In this document: one piece after another, positions 24,590-36,462 of the stretch
Layout of the letters: each line of letters opens with the position of its first letter
Position numbering within the stretch: the stretch's first letter is position 1
Assembly: GCA_019054805.1 (NCBI GenBank)
Contig: JAHQIY010000007.1
Span: forward strand, 439,501-503,500
Direction of reading: 5' to 3'
DNA: 64,000 bases
DNA from: Brachionus manjavacas
Taxonomy: Eukaryota > Rotifera > Eurotatoria > Ploima > Brachionidae
Program-made: the position numbers and the translations under genes
Notes under the pieces: generated by a model
The model's database searches: none
Told to the model about the DNA's origin: nothing
The model's input: only the letters and a program-made list of their open reading frames with translations

Positions 24590-25010
24590 TTAACCCCATC
24601 TTGTTTGAGGATTAAAACGAGCTATTGGAGATCTCTTTCCCCATCCTTTAAAATTGAAAAAAGTTTAAATCATCAATTTTAGATTCTTGATTTAATTTAC
24701 TTGTTTGTGGATTGAATGGCCGCTTGACTGCACTATCTCTTTTGACCAAATCAGCATTATTCATCATCGAGACCAGCATATCAATTTCTTTTTTGGAAAG
24801 GATAAATGTCAATTTACGCTTCAATTCATCAAAATCTTCGTCAGTAAGAACATCTTCATATGAATGCAGACTTGACTTCAAAGCTAATTCCTCACTTGGA
24901 CTTTCATCTTCGGATGAAAATGTCTTGGAAAGAGCATATTGATAGGAAAAACCAACCAACAAAAACGCTACAATCAACATGTAAAGTTTAGAAGAAAAGT
25001 TTGACTTCAT
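24590..25010 (-). CDS. Neuropeptide precursor yielding two RW-amide peptides
   Basis: Exon 1 (25010-24701) and exon 2 (24645-24590) join in phase 1 across a 55-nt intron (GTAAAT...AAAG), giving a 121-aa precursor. Residues 1 to about 28 are a signal peptide with core LYMLIVAFLLVGF. A spacer rich in Glu/Asp and Ser follows, with a dibasic KR at 64-65. The C-terminus holds K90-R91, DSAV, K96-R97, PFNPQTRW-G106, K107-R108, SPIARFNPQTRW-G121 and stop. Each Gly next to a dibasic site or chain end predicts C-terminal amidation. Likely products are DSAVKRPFNPQTRW-amide or PFNPQTRW-amide, and SPIARFNPQTRW-amide. KR before Pro is a poor convertase site, which favours the longer first form. The intron cuts the first copy between Thr and Arg, so the motif appears only after splicing. 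Without splicing the frame ends as an unremarkable secreted 120-mer. I do not recognise the family. Confidence 0.8.
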
Positions 25011-26098
25011 AATAGCTTTGCTTTTTTTTCGGAAACAATTTTTGAATTCTTTGAGCTTCTCTAAGGAAACACAGTTATTTATACGATTTGGTTATTTGCC
25101 ATATTACTTGAAATTTACCTGAATTGATTCTTTAATTAAAATTATCTTATTTTAAGTAGAAAAATATTTCGATTAGCTAAATGCGTAGAGTATTTAAAGT
25201 GCCTTATGAGGAATCTAGTCAGCTAATTTGGACTTTTAATTAAAGATAAAGAATCACTTGAGAGCTAGTTCTTTAATAAATTAATAAAAGGATCTCAAAA
25301 ATTTTGACTTATTCAAAATAATTAATTTTAAATAAGAACATTGTAGATTTTTTGATGAGCGGTTTCCTCTTCCTTTTTAATAAGAAGCCGAAACTCTTTC
25401 AATATTTTGCACAAAGATTGAAATTAAAATTTGATTAAAACATCGCCCAAGTTTTTTAATAAAAAAGTTTATCATTTACGAAAGTGCAACTTCAGAATTA
25501 TTAAATATTTTTATTAAAATTACACAAGTCTCTTACATCAAAATTAAAGAATATGCTTGTTAACTTAATTTCTCTATTTGTCTGCACAATTGAATGAAAA
25601 ATAAAATTTGAATAAAAAGATAATGAGATATAGAGACTCAAAGATGATGAAAAATAAAAGAAGAAAAAACTCAAATTTTCTTCAAATTTTTGTTCTACAA
25701 TTAGTCTAAGAATGGGATTCAAAATTTTTTTAAATAAACAGCATCGTTGAGTCATTTTATTTTACCTGCTTAAAGTTTTTCTTTCGGAATTTCTAAAATT
25801 TTTGAAAGGTACTCAAGGGAAATTTTCAAAAAATTATAAAATTTGTAAAAATTGAAAATATAAAGTCTTGAAAAATTAAATAAAACAATGTTATATCAAA
25901 TATTTCAATCTTAAAAAAAAAAAGCTTATACGAATTGTTTAAGCTCGTTCAACATTTTATATTTATGAAAATTTTATATTTATGAAATCAAAGTCCAAGA
26001 TTATTAAGAGTTCTAATTAGTAGAAGTAAAAATCCTGCGACTCATTTTGATTTAGCTCTTAGAGCTTTTGCAATAACGATAATTGTCCATTTTTTGCC
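25011..26098. other. Intergenic, upstream of the neuropeptide gene
   Basis: AT-rich DNA containing the presumptive promoter of the neuropeptide gene. The long A/T-biased open frame near 25501-25755 is low complexity and not considered coding. Confidence 0.4.
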
Positions 26099-26615
26099 GA
26101 GTTGTTTATAAGTCACAAGTCAAGTCCAAGTCCGGACTTTTTTTTCAAAAGTCCGTGTCAAAGTCTTTTATTTATTATTTTAAAGTAATGTAATGAAGTC
26201 CAATTATTTTTTTATTGCTTGAACATGATCGTGAGATTTTTTTTGCGTTCAATGAATCCGAAAACTTTATTGCTAAAATTACAAGAGAATTTTGAAATAT
26301 GGCAAATCTTAATTCATTAGATAACCCATTAGTATATAAATTTTTTTAAGTTAAACTGAGATAAATAAATATAATCGGGAATCAATCATCAAAATCAAGG
26401 ACAAATGATATTTCTTCCGTTCCAGGTAATCATTGTTGCAGAAAAATGATTTTTTCACCGTCCCACGTGGTTAATTATGGAAGCAAAGCGAGTGTTGGTT
26501 TTTTTTTTTAAATAAAAATTATTTTTTAAAAGTCCGGACTTTAAATTTTTCTAAATGACTTGGACTTTAAATTTAGGACTTTTAATAAATATAATTTGGG
26601 ACTTTTAAACAACTC
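26099..26615. mobile_element. MITE with GAGTTGTTTA ends and GTCCGGAC subterminal repeats
   Basis: The ends GAGTTGTTTATAAGTC (26099) and its near-complement ending at 26615 are inverted. Inside lie repeated AAGTCCAAGTCCGGAC words at both ends, also inverted. The 517-bp element has no open frame. A related CAAAGTCTAAGTCC word occurs at about 18285. A target-site duplication is not evident. Confidence 0.65.
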
Positions 26616-27046
26616 TGATTTTTTGTTCAATTTGGTGAAGAGAAGTAGCCCATTGAGAGTGTATGGACAAAGACTAATTGAAAAATTGTAAGTTTGTTCA
26701 TACAAATTTATTCTTTATGGATACACTTTGAATGGGCTTTTGGGTTGAAAATTCATTCTTTTTCCTAAAAATATCAGTACATGAATATTCCAACTCATAC
26801 CAAAAATAGCATTCAATATTTTTGGTGATTATGCGAGTTCAATTTAAATTTAGACAAACTAAAATGTAATTTCAAGCACAATGATCAATAAAATCTGCCA
26901 AATGCTCTATTTTGTAGAATTATTCGGCAAAATAAAACGATTCAGAAAACAACAAAAAATTACTAATCATGTGTTAAAAATTTAAAATTAAAATTATTTA
27001 ATTTAACGATTTTAATATTTAATTCAATTGGAATTAAAATTTATAG

Positions 27047-28074
27047 TAGCGCTACGCCACGTGGATTTTACGTAAATTTACGTCAAATTAAGTGAATTTA
27101 CGTAACTTTTACGTTAAATGATAAATAGGCTACCGTAATCAAGCTATCACATCTAGCTCAAAATTTGGATGTAAAATCCCTGTGTGGGGTGGTATCTCGT
27201 ATAACGGAGCCACCGAATTTGCAATAAATTCATGTTCTTTAGCAAATTAAAATGAAATTTTTGATGATTGAAAAAAATTGAGAATGGTTAAATCACTTAA
27301 AGATTTTTTTAAAATACAGTGTTTAAAGTTAAACCGTATAATGGCTAAGATTACGTTATTTTACGTAATTTTACGTCATAAAATGTAAGGTTTCATAATA
27401 TTACATCATTACTTGTATGTAAGAAAATGTAAGATAACAAAGTCTTACGAAATTTTACGTAAGATTACACCAGTTTAAGTTAATTTGGTCGGAAGCGCTT
27501 TCGGCCAAAAAAAGACAGATTTTAGAGGAAAAAATGGAAAATAAATAAAAATATTTAAATTTTTTAAAACAATTTTCGAAACAAAAACAATACACTTTAT
27601 AACATTTTTTTATATCTTTTTACGTAAAATTTCCCAATTTAATGCAATACAAATCTTACATTTTCTTACATTCAAGTAATGATGTAATATTATGTAAGCT
27701 TACATTATTTGATGTAAAATAACGTAATCTTACCCAATATACAGTTTAACTTAAAACACTGTTAACTTAATACAAATTTGAAAAGAAATTTTAATAAAAT
27801 CTGAGAAATTTAAATTTTTTACTTTTTTTTACAAAAATTTACCAAATTTTACCTAGTTAAAAAATGAATTTTTACGAAAATTTACAAAAATTTACATAAA
27901 ATGACTTAGTTGAAAATTTTAGTTATAAAAGTGAGAAAATTTAAAATTTCATAAAAATCGTCTAAAATTTTGAATTTTCGACTTTTTTTGGCCGTTTTTC
28001 ATTTTCCATCATTTTCCCGTCAAATTACGTAATTTCACGTAAATCTACGTAAAATGCACGTGGCGTAGCGCTAT
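27047..28074. mobile_element. Decayed Tc1/mariner-type element with AGCGCTACGCCACGTG ends
   Basis: The inverted ends share TAGCGCTACGCCACGTG, followed on each side by ATTTTACGTA and tandem TTTACGTAAA-like words, over about 1.03 kb. Inside, 27158-27232 on the plus strand reads KIPVWGGISYNGATEFAI, the region around the second catalytic Asp block of Tc1/mariner transposases (VWG.IS..G...L..F). The rest of the gene is gone, partly replaced by a nested element at 27317-27761. Flanking bases do not show a clean TA duplication. Confidence 0.7.
27317..27761. mobile_element. Nested Tc1-like MITE (CAGTG ends)
   Basis: Left end TACAGTGTTTAAAGTTAAAC and the inverted right end (CAGTGTTTTAAGTTAAACTG when reversed) bound a 445-bp foldback. 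Its arms contain multiple TTACGT and ATGTAAG words. CAGTG with an adjacent TA is typical of the Tc1 superfamily. Related sequence occurs at 41155-41300 and 57440-57815, so this is a family. It lies wholly within the element 27047-28074 and so inserted later or arose from its arms. Confidence 0.7.
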
Positions 28075-31000
28075 TGTAATTTAATTAAAATATTTTCAAA
28101 AAGTAAAGTGATCATCTATTACATCAAATCTAACTTATGGCTTTTCAGTTTTCCGAATAAAAAACTGAAGTTTTTCAAGCTTTATTCTTGAGTAAAAATT
28201 AGTTGCGCATCTAACATATTTTGTAATTATTTGAAACTTGCTACTTTAAAATTTACTGTACAAAAAAAAACACTCAATTTGAGCCTTTTTCTACCTGTTT
28301 TATTTGACAACAAATTCATCATCATTCGGATAGTGAACTGGTTGTTAAATGTGCATATTTAATATTCAAAATAACAATTTTTTTGTTATCATACTCAAAG
28401 CATACGATACAGTATGTGTTAAGTATCGTATTGATTCAAGGGTCTATTTAAGTCAAAGAATTTTTTGTATTATTTATTTGCAAAGCTCTCAGATGAAGCC
28501 CATAAATTACTTCAGTTCACTGGGAAACAACTAAAAAATTATTATTCAAACTATTTCAATTGAAAAATCTATTTTATAGCTATTTTTTTAAATTTTAAAA
28601 AAAAAAGGAAATTATATAATATGTAGAGCAAAAGTCTCAAATGTTAAAGCTCAAACAATTGTAAAAATTTTTATTTGAATTAATTTTATACTGCTTAAAA
28701 AAACCAGTCAAAATAATTATTTTTTTATTATTGTTATCTAAAATAGAAAATATTAAAATTTTGGTAAAATTTTGCTAATAGTTTTGTAACTTCACTTATT
28801 AGAAGCTTTGGCCAATGCAAAAATTAAAAAAGTTCATTCATTGAAAATATTTAAAATTTAAATCGAAAAATGGTTAAAAAAAATCAGATAAATTTTTTTA
28901 TTTTTTTTATATTTTTAAATTCTTTTAAATTAGAACATCGAAATGCAAAAAAAACTATCAATTAATATTCGTCAGTCCATCAATTAGATGATTTTAAATT
29001 ACATTAAGAAAAATTTTCTAAAAAATGACAAAATGATAAATTCTATGTATATTCTCTTAATAACTAAATCAATATTAAAATTATTCAATTTATTTTTCAA
29101 AATTAATTTTTTAACATTTTAATTTATTGGTCATTGAATTGATTGTTTGAAAAAAAATGTAAAAACAATTTTAATTTTCAAAATGAATCCCTTAATTGAA
29201 TGACTGACATTAAAATGGTTCATTTTTTAATTAAATGAATTCATTAAGATATGGTGTTTGTAGAGAGAGATTAAAATTGAATTTAATATTGAATATTCGT
29301 GTCAGGTAAAGAAAGGCTTAATCTTGATAGATATAATAATTTTATGTAAAAAGAGAAAAATTCCGAAAGAATTAATTTTGTGTGAGTTTTAATTAGCATA
29401 ATGAATATTCAAATTAAAAGTATAATTTCGAACTTATAAAAAAAGATTAAAAAAGATATACAAGATTAAATTACAAAATTGAAATTTTTACTTGATAATT
29501 TTCAATCATTTCCTATAAAATAATTAATGAATCTTGAACAAAATAAATTTATTTTAAATATTTTTCTAATAATCGAAATTAATTTTTAATCACAATTATT
29601 TTATTTTTAAGTTAGAAAATTTCATTATTAAACTTTCAACCTTAATTTTTTTCATTAATTTTTTAATAAAACTTTTTATTGATAAAAAAATCAAGATTAG
29701 ACTTAATATAATTTGATGATTTAATCACAATTTAATCGTAAAATTGTTGAATTTTCAGATATTTTTAATATAGAATGAAAATTTAATATTTTCTTAGGTA
29801 AATTTGATTTTTCATTAATGATATTTAAATGTTAGGTATTAAATTGTGTCAATAAAAACCTTTCAATCACACAATATTAGTTTATTAAAATTTGGAATTT
29901 TTTTTCACTCTCCTAGTTATTGATTTTTAGCGGCTTTTTTTTATTTTAAAAGAATTGTGAAAACCAATGATCTAAAAGCCCTTTTTTTAAATAATAAATT
30001 TAAAAGTTAAAACACATTATTTTAATTACAATAATTTTTTAGTTATATAATCTTTAAGAGAATGACTATAAATTTAAAATTTTTAGCTAATCACTTAAAT
30101 TTGGTTGATTTTTCAACATTTTTAAATTGATTAGGTTTTTTTAATTTAGTCTTTTAAAATTTACGACGATTCACGTTAAAAATTTTCCATTTTTAGATTT
30201 TAAGGGCAATACTTTATTTATTTTATGTTTTTTATTTTTATTCCCTAAACTTATGTGGATGAATTTTCTTAAATATTCTGTATTATTGTACAAAAAATCT
30301 AAAAATCTAAAAATAAAAAAGTTTAAATTATTTTCATTTTACCGTAAACTATAAAAGCAAAAAAACTATTATATACAAAATACATTAAAATTATTTAATT
30401 ATGCGTTTTTTAAAAAAAAAAACATTTTTTTGAAATATTTTTAAGAAAAAATATCCACATTTCTCCAGCATTATATTGAAAATATGAATTTGAATTTTTT
30501 CATTAATAGTTTTTTTTTAAGCATTGAACATATCTCAAGAAAAATTCCTGTTTTTGTTGAATTGATCTAAGGTCCATATATGTTATTTTCCAAGTTTATT
30601 AATATTAGGTGAATTAATTTATAAATCAATTTAAGGATATTTTCTGAATACTTTTGTGATTAACAAAAATAACGGTAATTTTAGGATATTTTTAGAAAAA
30701 CTAAAAATTTTTTAAATTTTTATTTTCAAGTGTTCTAAAAATATGAAAAAATTCAAATCATAAATTTTTTTCAATGCTAATAATAAAGACGATTTTCTAA
30801 CCTCACAATAAAAGATGATTTAGCAGCATTATTAAGTCAAAGTCTGCTGTTAAGGTGCGAAATTTCTGCCAAATCCGCTACCATTTTCACGACTTTGTAA
30901 CTACTATGTATATTGTACTATTTTGCATTCAATTAATTAAATTTAAACTTAAATAAAAAATTAATTAACAGATTTTTTTTATGCTCTTTTGTACTAAAAA

Positions 31001-32463
31001 TACAAAACCAAATAAAATAATTTTTAAATTTAATCACAAAATTTTACTAAAAAAATTCGTTTATGAAAAAACTTCGGCGTAAAAATTAGTTGCGCTTCTA
31101 ACGTAAATATTCAAAATATTATTAAATTTTGAATATTTAGCAAAATTCGCGATTTTTTTTATTAAGTTGTTTAAAAAAATATATCAAAAAAATTGTTAAT
31201 TTGCAATTTTTTTTTTAAATCAGAGAAAAATAAATGAATTTTAAAAATTTATTCAAATTGCCATGAATTTTTTCTTTTAAATTCAACTTCTCGGCTTATT
31301 TGCTTTTAAAATGCAATCAGCTTAAATATCAAAAGTTTGTATTTTGTTTAAATTTATTTAAATTTTTTAAATTGATGTGATAATTAGATAATTTTTATTT
31401 TTGTTTGAATTATTTAATGATTTTTCAATATAAATGAAAAAAGTTTTTTAACAAAAAATTAATAAAATTATACGACAATAAAGTTAAAGTTTTCTGTGAA
31501 ATTAAGAAAAATTTATGTTTTATTAATTTATATAGCGTATCATAAATATCGATATTTTACCTATAAGAAACGGTTTCAAAAGCTCTCATATTTTGAGTAA
31601 ATGTATTTTATTTAATATTCCGTATTTTGGAATTTTTAAGTAAATTAAAAATTGAGTAAGAATTTTATATGAAAACTTCGGATTGATTCTTGCACTAATT
31701 AAACAATCATCAAATTTGTTTTCAATATAAAAATATAAAATTTTAATAAATAATTGTTTTTATTTAAAAAAATTTGAATAATTAAAAAATTATTTTTAAG
31801 TAAAAAATTAATATATTTATTATAACGATTTGATTTTCTGTTCTTTAGAAAATTCTATCGAAATTTGGTAATGAACTTAAAAAATATTTGAGTTGACTGT
31901 TAAATTCAGATTTACAAAATTTGGTTTAATGATACGTAAAAAAATTAAAGCGGTAGTAGTTTGTTGTTACAGCCAAGTGTTCTTGAAAAAAACGGAAGGA
32001 CATCTAATCTGCTGAGAAATTATTAGCCTGCTTTTTATAATAGAGGATATAAAAATAATTATTTTGAATTGAGAATAAAAATCAATTGTTTTTCATAATA
32101 AAAAAAAATCTTTGTTTTTAAAGTATTTTTGCATTTTTGCATCTTAATTAAGTTGATTTTCAATTTTTAAAACTCATTTCATTTTTTAATGATTTTTCTA
32201 TATGGAAAAATATATTAATAATATTTATTATTTATGAAATCGATTACCTTCTTTGTTTCAGTAGTTCCATTAATTATCCAACTTCTGATCAAATGACAGG
32301 CTCTGGACACAATTAATTCTTATTACCAAAATACTTTAAAGATTTTATTATTTGAATGAAATCTTCTGACAAAAACTAATTATAAAATTTTTTGTTTCTC
32401 ATGTCCAGATTTTTCAAATCTTAACCTTCACAAAATCAATTCGTTCCATATTTTTTTATAATG
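28075..32463. other. Gene desert
   Basis: About 4.4 kb of A/T-rich, low-complexity sequence. Open frames here are short and A/T-biased without start context, splice partners or domain signatures. I see no RNA gene. Confidence 0.5.
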
Positions 32464-32947
32464 TTGGGATCCGTATAAGCGGACACTTAACCGGCCAAAA
32501 TTTTCAGAAACCGTGACGGTGTCCGCATTAGCCGGACAATCTTTAAGCGGGCGGTCATTTGGCCAGTCAGCTAGGCGGTCAAATTTTTGGACCGCCAAAA
32601 TAAACGGTCTAAAATATACGGGCAGCTAAAATATTCAAAATTTTTTTTTTTAAAATTTGAAAAAAAAAAATCTTAAAAAAAAAACTTTTTAAAATAAATA
32701 AAGAAAATTGTTTTTATTTTTTTATCAATTTAATTATTTCGAAAAAATTTCAATTTAAGTAGCTAACTGCCAAAAATTTGGCCGTATTTTTGACCGCTTT
32801 TTTTTGTTGACCGCCCGTATCTTTAGCCGCCGATATATTTTAGATCGTTTATTTTGGCGGTCCAAAATTTAGACCGCCTAGCTGACCCGCCAAATGACCG
32901 CATAAAACCGTTCGCCAAATGGACCGGTTTGGTCTGACCGCATCCAA
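32464..32947. mobile_element. GC-rich palindromic MITE
   Basis: Two arms of about 175 bp, markedly richer in G+C than the window, are imperfect inverted repeats around an A/T-rich centre. Ends read TTGGGATCCG and its approximate complement GCATCCAA. The arms contain many GCGGTC/GACCGC words (for example GCGGTCATTTGG, GGCGGTCC, TGACCGC) at irregular spacing. There is no open frame. It could be a foldback transposon. The GC contrast also suggests an origin outside this local sequence context. Confidence 0.65.
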
Positions 32948-35092
32948 AAATACTTTTTTATAATAAAATTAAAATATATAAAGTCTCTTTTGAAAAATGA
33001 AAGAGTGCTGAATATACTGAGAAAGGTAGATAAATTCTAAAGGAGAAAAATCTTAGTCAAGTCTTGACATGAAGAAAACTTTTAGTCTACTTTTAAATTT
33101 AATTACCATAAGGATCCAATCTTTCTTCACATATACCATTCAGTAAATTTTACTTATTTTATTTTCTCTTAATTAAAGAATTTTAGAATAAAAAAATCAA
33201 AATTTTTTATTTTTTTAAGTGACATTCATTATTACTTATAAACTTGTGACCACAGTCCTTTACAATAAAGTCTGCCAAAAGGCAACCAATTTTAGTCTTT
33301 CTTTAATAGTAAAAAATTTCTTTTGATAATCCTCATATCTTTTGAAAGAATTATTAAGATAAATAAGTCTTTTTTTAATTTTTTAGATTTTATATTTCTC
33401 TTTAAATATGTAATTACTCAGTAAAACTACTTTAATTTTTCTTAAAAAAATTTTGTATTACAAAACCACGAAATAATGCCAAGTGCTTCTAGCGTTAAAA
33501 ATGTAGTAGCATAAAATTTATCAGCTATTTTTTTTAATAATTGTAATTTCAACATTGTTTTAATTAAATTGTCTATAATTAGACACGAATTTTTAACAAA
33601 TTCTAATATAGAAATAAAATTTATTAAAAAACTAATGCAATTAAATTAAAAATTGTATTCGTAACATTATATTTTATCATGATTATTATTAATTTTAATT
33701 TTGTTTTGAATAATTGATCTAATCGAATTTCTATGTAGGTAGCAAACTTTTATCAAAATTTCTGAATATATCAAAGAGTATTTTATTGTATTTGGCATGG
33801 AAGAAAAAGAAATTTTTTTCGGTTCATATAATTTAATTTTTCTTAATATCAATCGAAAAATTTAAATTTTTCGTTTTTTAAGATTTAAAAAAAATCTAAA
33901 TTCCATCTGAATCTTTTGATGCCAGTAAATAAATTTGATTAAATAATAATATAAAATAATATTCAAAATTTTTCTAAATTACTTTTTGCTTAAAAACAAA
34001 ATCATGTTTTTCTAAATCGTTTTTATTTATTTATTTGGATGACTAATTAAAAAAAATTTGTTTTTTTTTTCAAGAAAGAGAATATATTTCGCGATTATCT
34101 TTGAGAATGAGTAATCGTTTACACAAGTACTGATAGTTTTAAATCAATTAAAACATTTTAGTCGTTCACTTAAAACCCACTTGAAAGTTTCTAAACGCTT
34201 TTTTGTTTAATCTCAATTATATCTTTTCATAATCATCTTCAAAAAATATCCAAAAGTATCTAATTTTTTACTCATTATTTTTTAACAAAATTTTTATTTT
34301 TTATTTTTCAATCATTAGACTAATTGACATCCTAGATATTTGTAGGTGCCAGACTTTTTTCTTAAAAGTTCAATCAGATTTTCAATAATTATTTATTGAT
34401 TTATTTTTAAATAATTCAGGTTGACATTTGATAAAATAATGAAAGGTTTCTCAAATAATTTCTTATGAATGTAACTAAAGACTAATTTAAACTAATTTGA
34501 AATTCAAAGCTCAATGAAAATATAACTTAATTAACAGTAATTTTTTAGTATCTGTCTCATTATTAATGATAAAAATTAATAATCATATTTTCTCATTCAA
34601 TTCTTAATTCTAAAATTTGAAAGAAAGAGAATGTGATTGCTCGTTGAATAACTAAAGAATTTTCTTTTAATTAACATGAAATGACAATTATTATAAATCG
34701 TATTAAGTCTTTTTATCTTATAAAATTAATTCCTTGTCTCATTTGGAATCGAAGCAATGAAATAATTTTAAATCTTGAATTTATAGTCAAAAAAATGGAA
34801 TGAAAACAGCTACAACATCCGAAAAATTGTTGAAATATTTGTTCAGCTGTGATCTTTTGTTCGGCGCTTGATTTTTTTCAATTAGGATTTTTTTTATTAA
34901 AGTATTAGATCAAAAATCAATACCAGAAATTCAAAGTAAAATCAAAGCAAAAATTATCAGGAAATCGAATCTAAGGGTTAAAATGCTTTTTATCAAAATG
35001 GCTTTACTTTCTAGGCTTAATTATTTTCCTGAATCAACAGCTTCTTATTTTTTTAGATTTCAAAATTTTAAAACATTTTCGATTTAGATAAA
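32948..35092. other. AT-rich intergenic
   Basis: Nothing supported. The final few hundred bases should contain the promoter of the gene starting at 35093. Confidence 0.45.
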
Positions 35093-35616
35093 ATGATCAA
35101 ATTATTTTACACTTTTTTTTTTCTATTGAACATTGCACTATCGTGTTCTGAAGTATTCAGCTTTACCATTCAGAATACTGCGGTAAGACTTAATTTTTAG
35201 TGTTAAAAAAAATCTTTGTTAAATTTAATAATTAAAAAAATCGAAAATTGTTAGAATTTATTCATTTTTTTCTAAAGGAAAAATCGGATGGTGATTTAGA
35301 ATTATTGAACTCGCCTGAATCGAGTTTAGAAACTGAACGAACAAAGCAAGATCAATTAAGTAGATTATTTGAATTGTTAGAAATGATAAAAAATCATCCA
35401 CCAAACAAAAACTTCAACCATTTTGACTACAAAAATTTGGACAGAAATAGTGCAGATGAAGATTTAGATGGAAATTATTTGAGCAGAGATCGACGACGCT
35501 TGTCAGTATTTAAAAATATTTATCAAAGGTGTCGCATTCAAAAACGCAAAGAAAAAACTCTGTGTCTGTACTTGGCCAATTTGTACCAAAACTTGAAGGG
35601 TTTTCATGGTCTATGA
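35093..35616 (+). CDS. Small secreted protein, candidate peptide-hormone precursor
   Basis: Exons 35093-35182 and 35278-35616 join in phase 0 across a 95-nt intron to give 142 aa. Residues 1 to about 20 are a signal peptide (MIKLFYTFFFLLNIALS). The middle is acidic and Leu-rich. A basic site DRRR (101-104) precedes a 38-residue C-terminal segment beginning LSVFKNIYQR. It contains Cys115 and Cys126 separated by ten mostly basic residues, then LYLANLYQNLKGFHGL and stop. A signal peptide, an acidic propeptide, a polybasic site and a compact C-terminal segment with one possible disulphide are typical of a peptide-hormone precursor. There is no amidation Gly at the end. I do not recognise the family, and a non-hormonal secreted protein is possible. 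Confidence 0.65.
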
Positions 35617-35943
35617 CTTTAAATAAGCAAGTTCAAACCATCAAAAATTTATATTCTGTATTTTTTGGTCTTAATAATTTTTTAGAAAAAATAAAATTTA
35701 ACTTTTTGATAATTTTTTTCATCATGCTTTAAATCTCGATGCGAACAAAGAGGATTTTGATTTAAATTCTCTTAAGCTTTTGATTTCATCAAGTGTTCGG
35801 CTCTCTAAGAAAGCACATGAAACTTAGTACATGTTTTTGTAAAAATACTAAGAATCAAGTATTTATAAGGCTCAAAAATTAGACAATATTTGTATTCAAT
35901 TTTTTTGTTCAATATACTTCACTAGAAATTTAAGCTTAGAAAA

Positions 35944-36462
35944 ATGAAATTCTTAGTCGCCATTGTCGCTTTGATAGCTTGTGTTTCGGCTCAAAATTCT
36001 CGAACGAAATGTACCTATACAGCCGAAACATTGTCTCTAGTCTGCAAAAGGTACTGTTTAAGAAATATTTTGGAATAGTAGTTAACTTTTCTTTTTAGCC
36101 CGGGTGGTGATGTTGGATGTGAAGCTATGGCCGAGTTTCCACTAAACTTTAAAATAGTTGGATTAGGCTTTGATTCAAAATCAGCCGATCCACAAGCTGT
36201 TCGCCTTTTCGGATTTAAGGAAGGCCAAACTGCATGGACTCATCATACCCTCAATGGCAATCAAATGACAATGTCAACCACTGCTACCAGCGGAATTAGA
36301 ATCAGAAATCAAGAATGCCTTGACAAATTGATGCTCTTGTTCAGAGCTTCAAGTCCGTCATTGGATGTTCCAGTCGACAATGCTGGAGTCAGAGAAAAAT
36401 TATCTTTGTTTGGTGAAGTATTTATGTTTGAAAACAGATTGAGCAGAAAAAGTCTATTGTAA
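35944..36462 (+). CDS. Small secreted protein of unknown function
   Basis: Exons 35944-36050 and 36099-36462 join in phase 2 across a 48-nt intron and give 156 aa. The signal peptide MKFLVAIVALIACVSA is followed by a mature chain with four cysteines (residues 23, 34, 43 and 109), enough for two disulphides. Between them lies a Gly/Phe-rich region (KIVGLGFDSKSADPQAVRLF) with no low complexity. Codon use and splice borders look like a real host gene. It is 330 bp downstream of the preceding secreted-protein gene on the same strand. The two proteins do not resemble each other. No family is recognised. Confidence 0.75.

Noticed and set aside
25501-25755. Minus-strand frame rich in Phe, Tyr and Ser
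   Set aside because: Its composition follows the local A/T bias, with no splice partner or domain.
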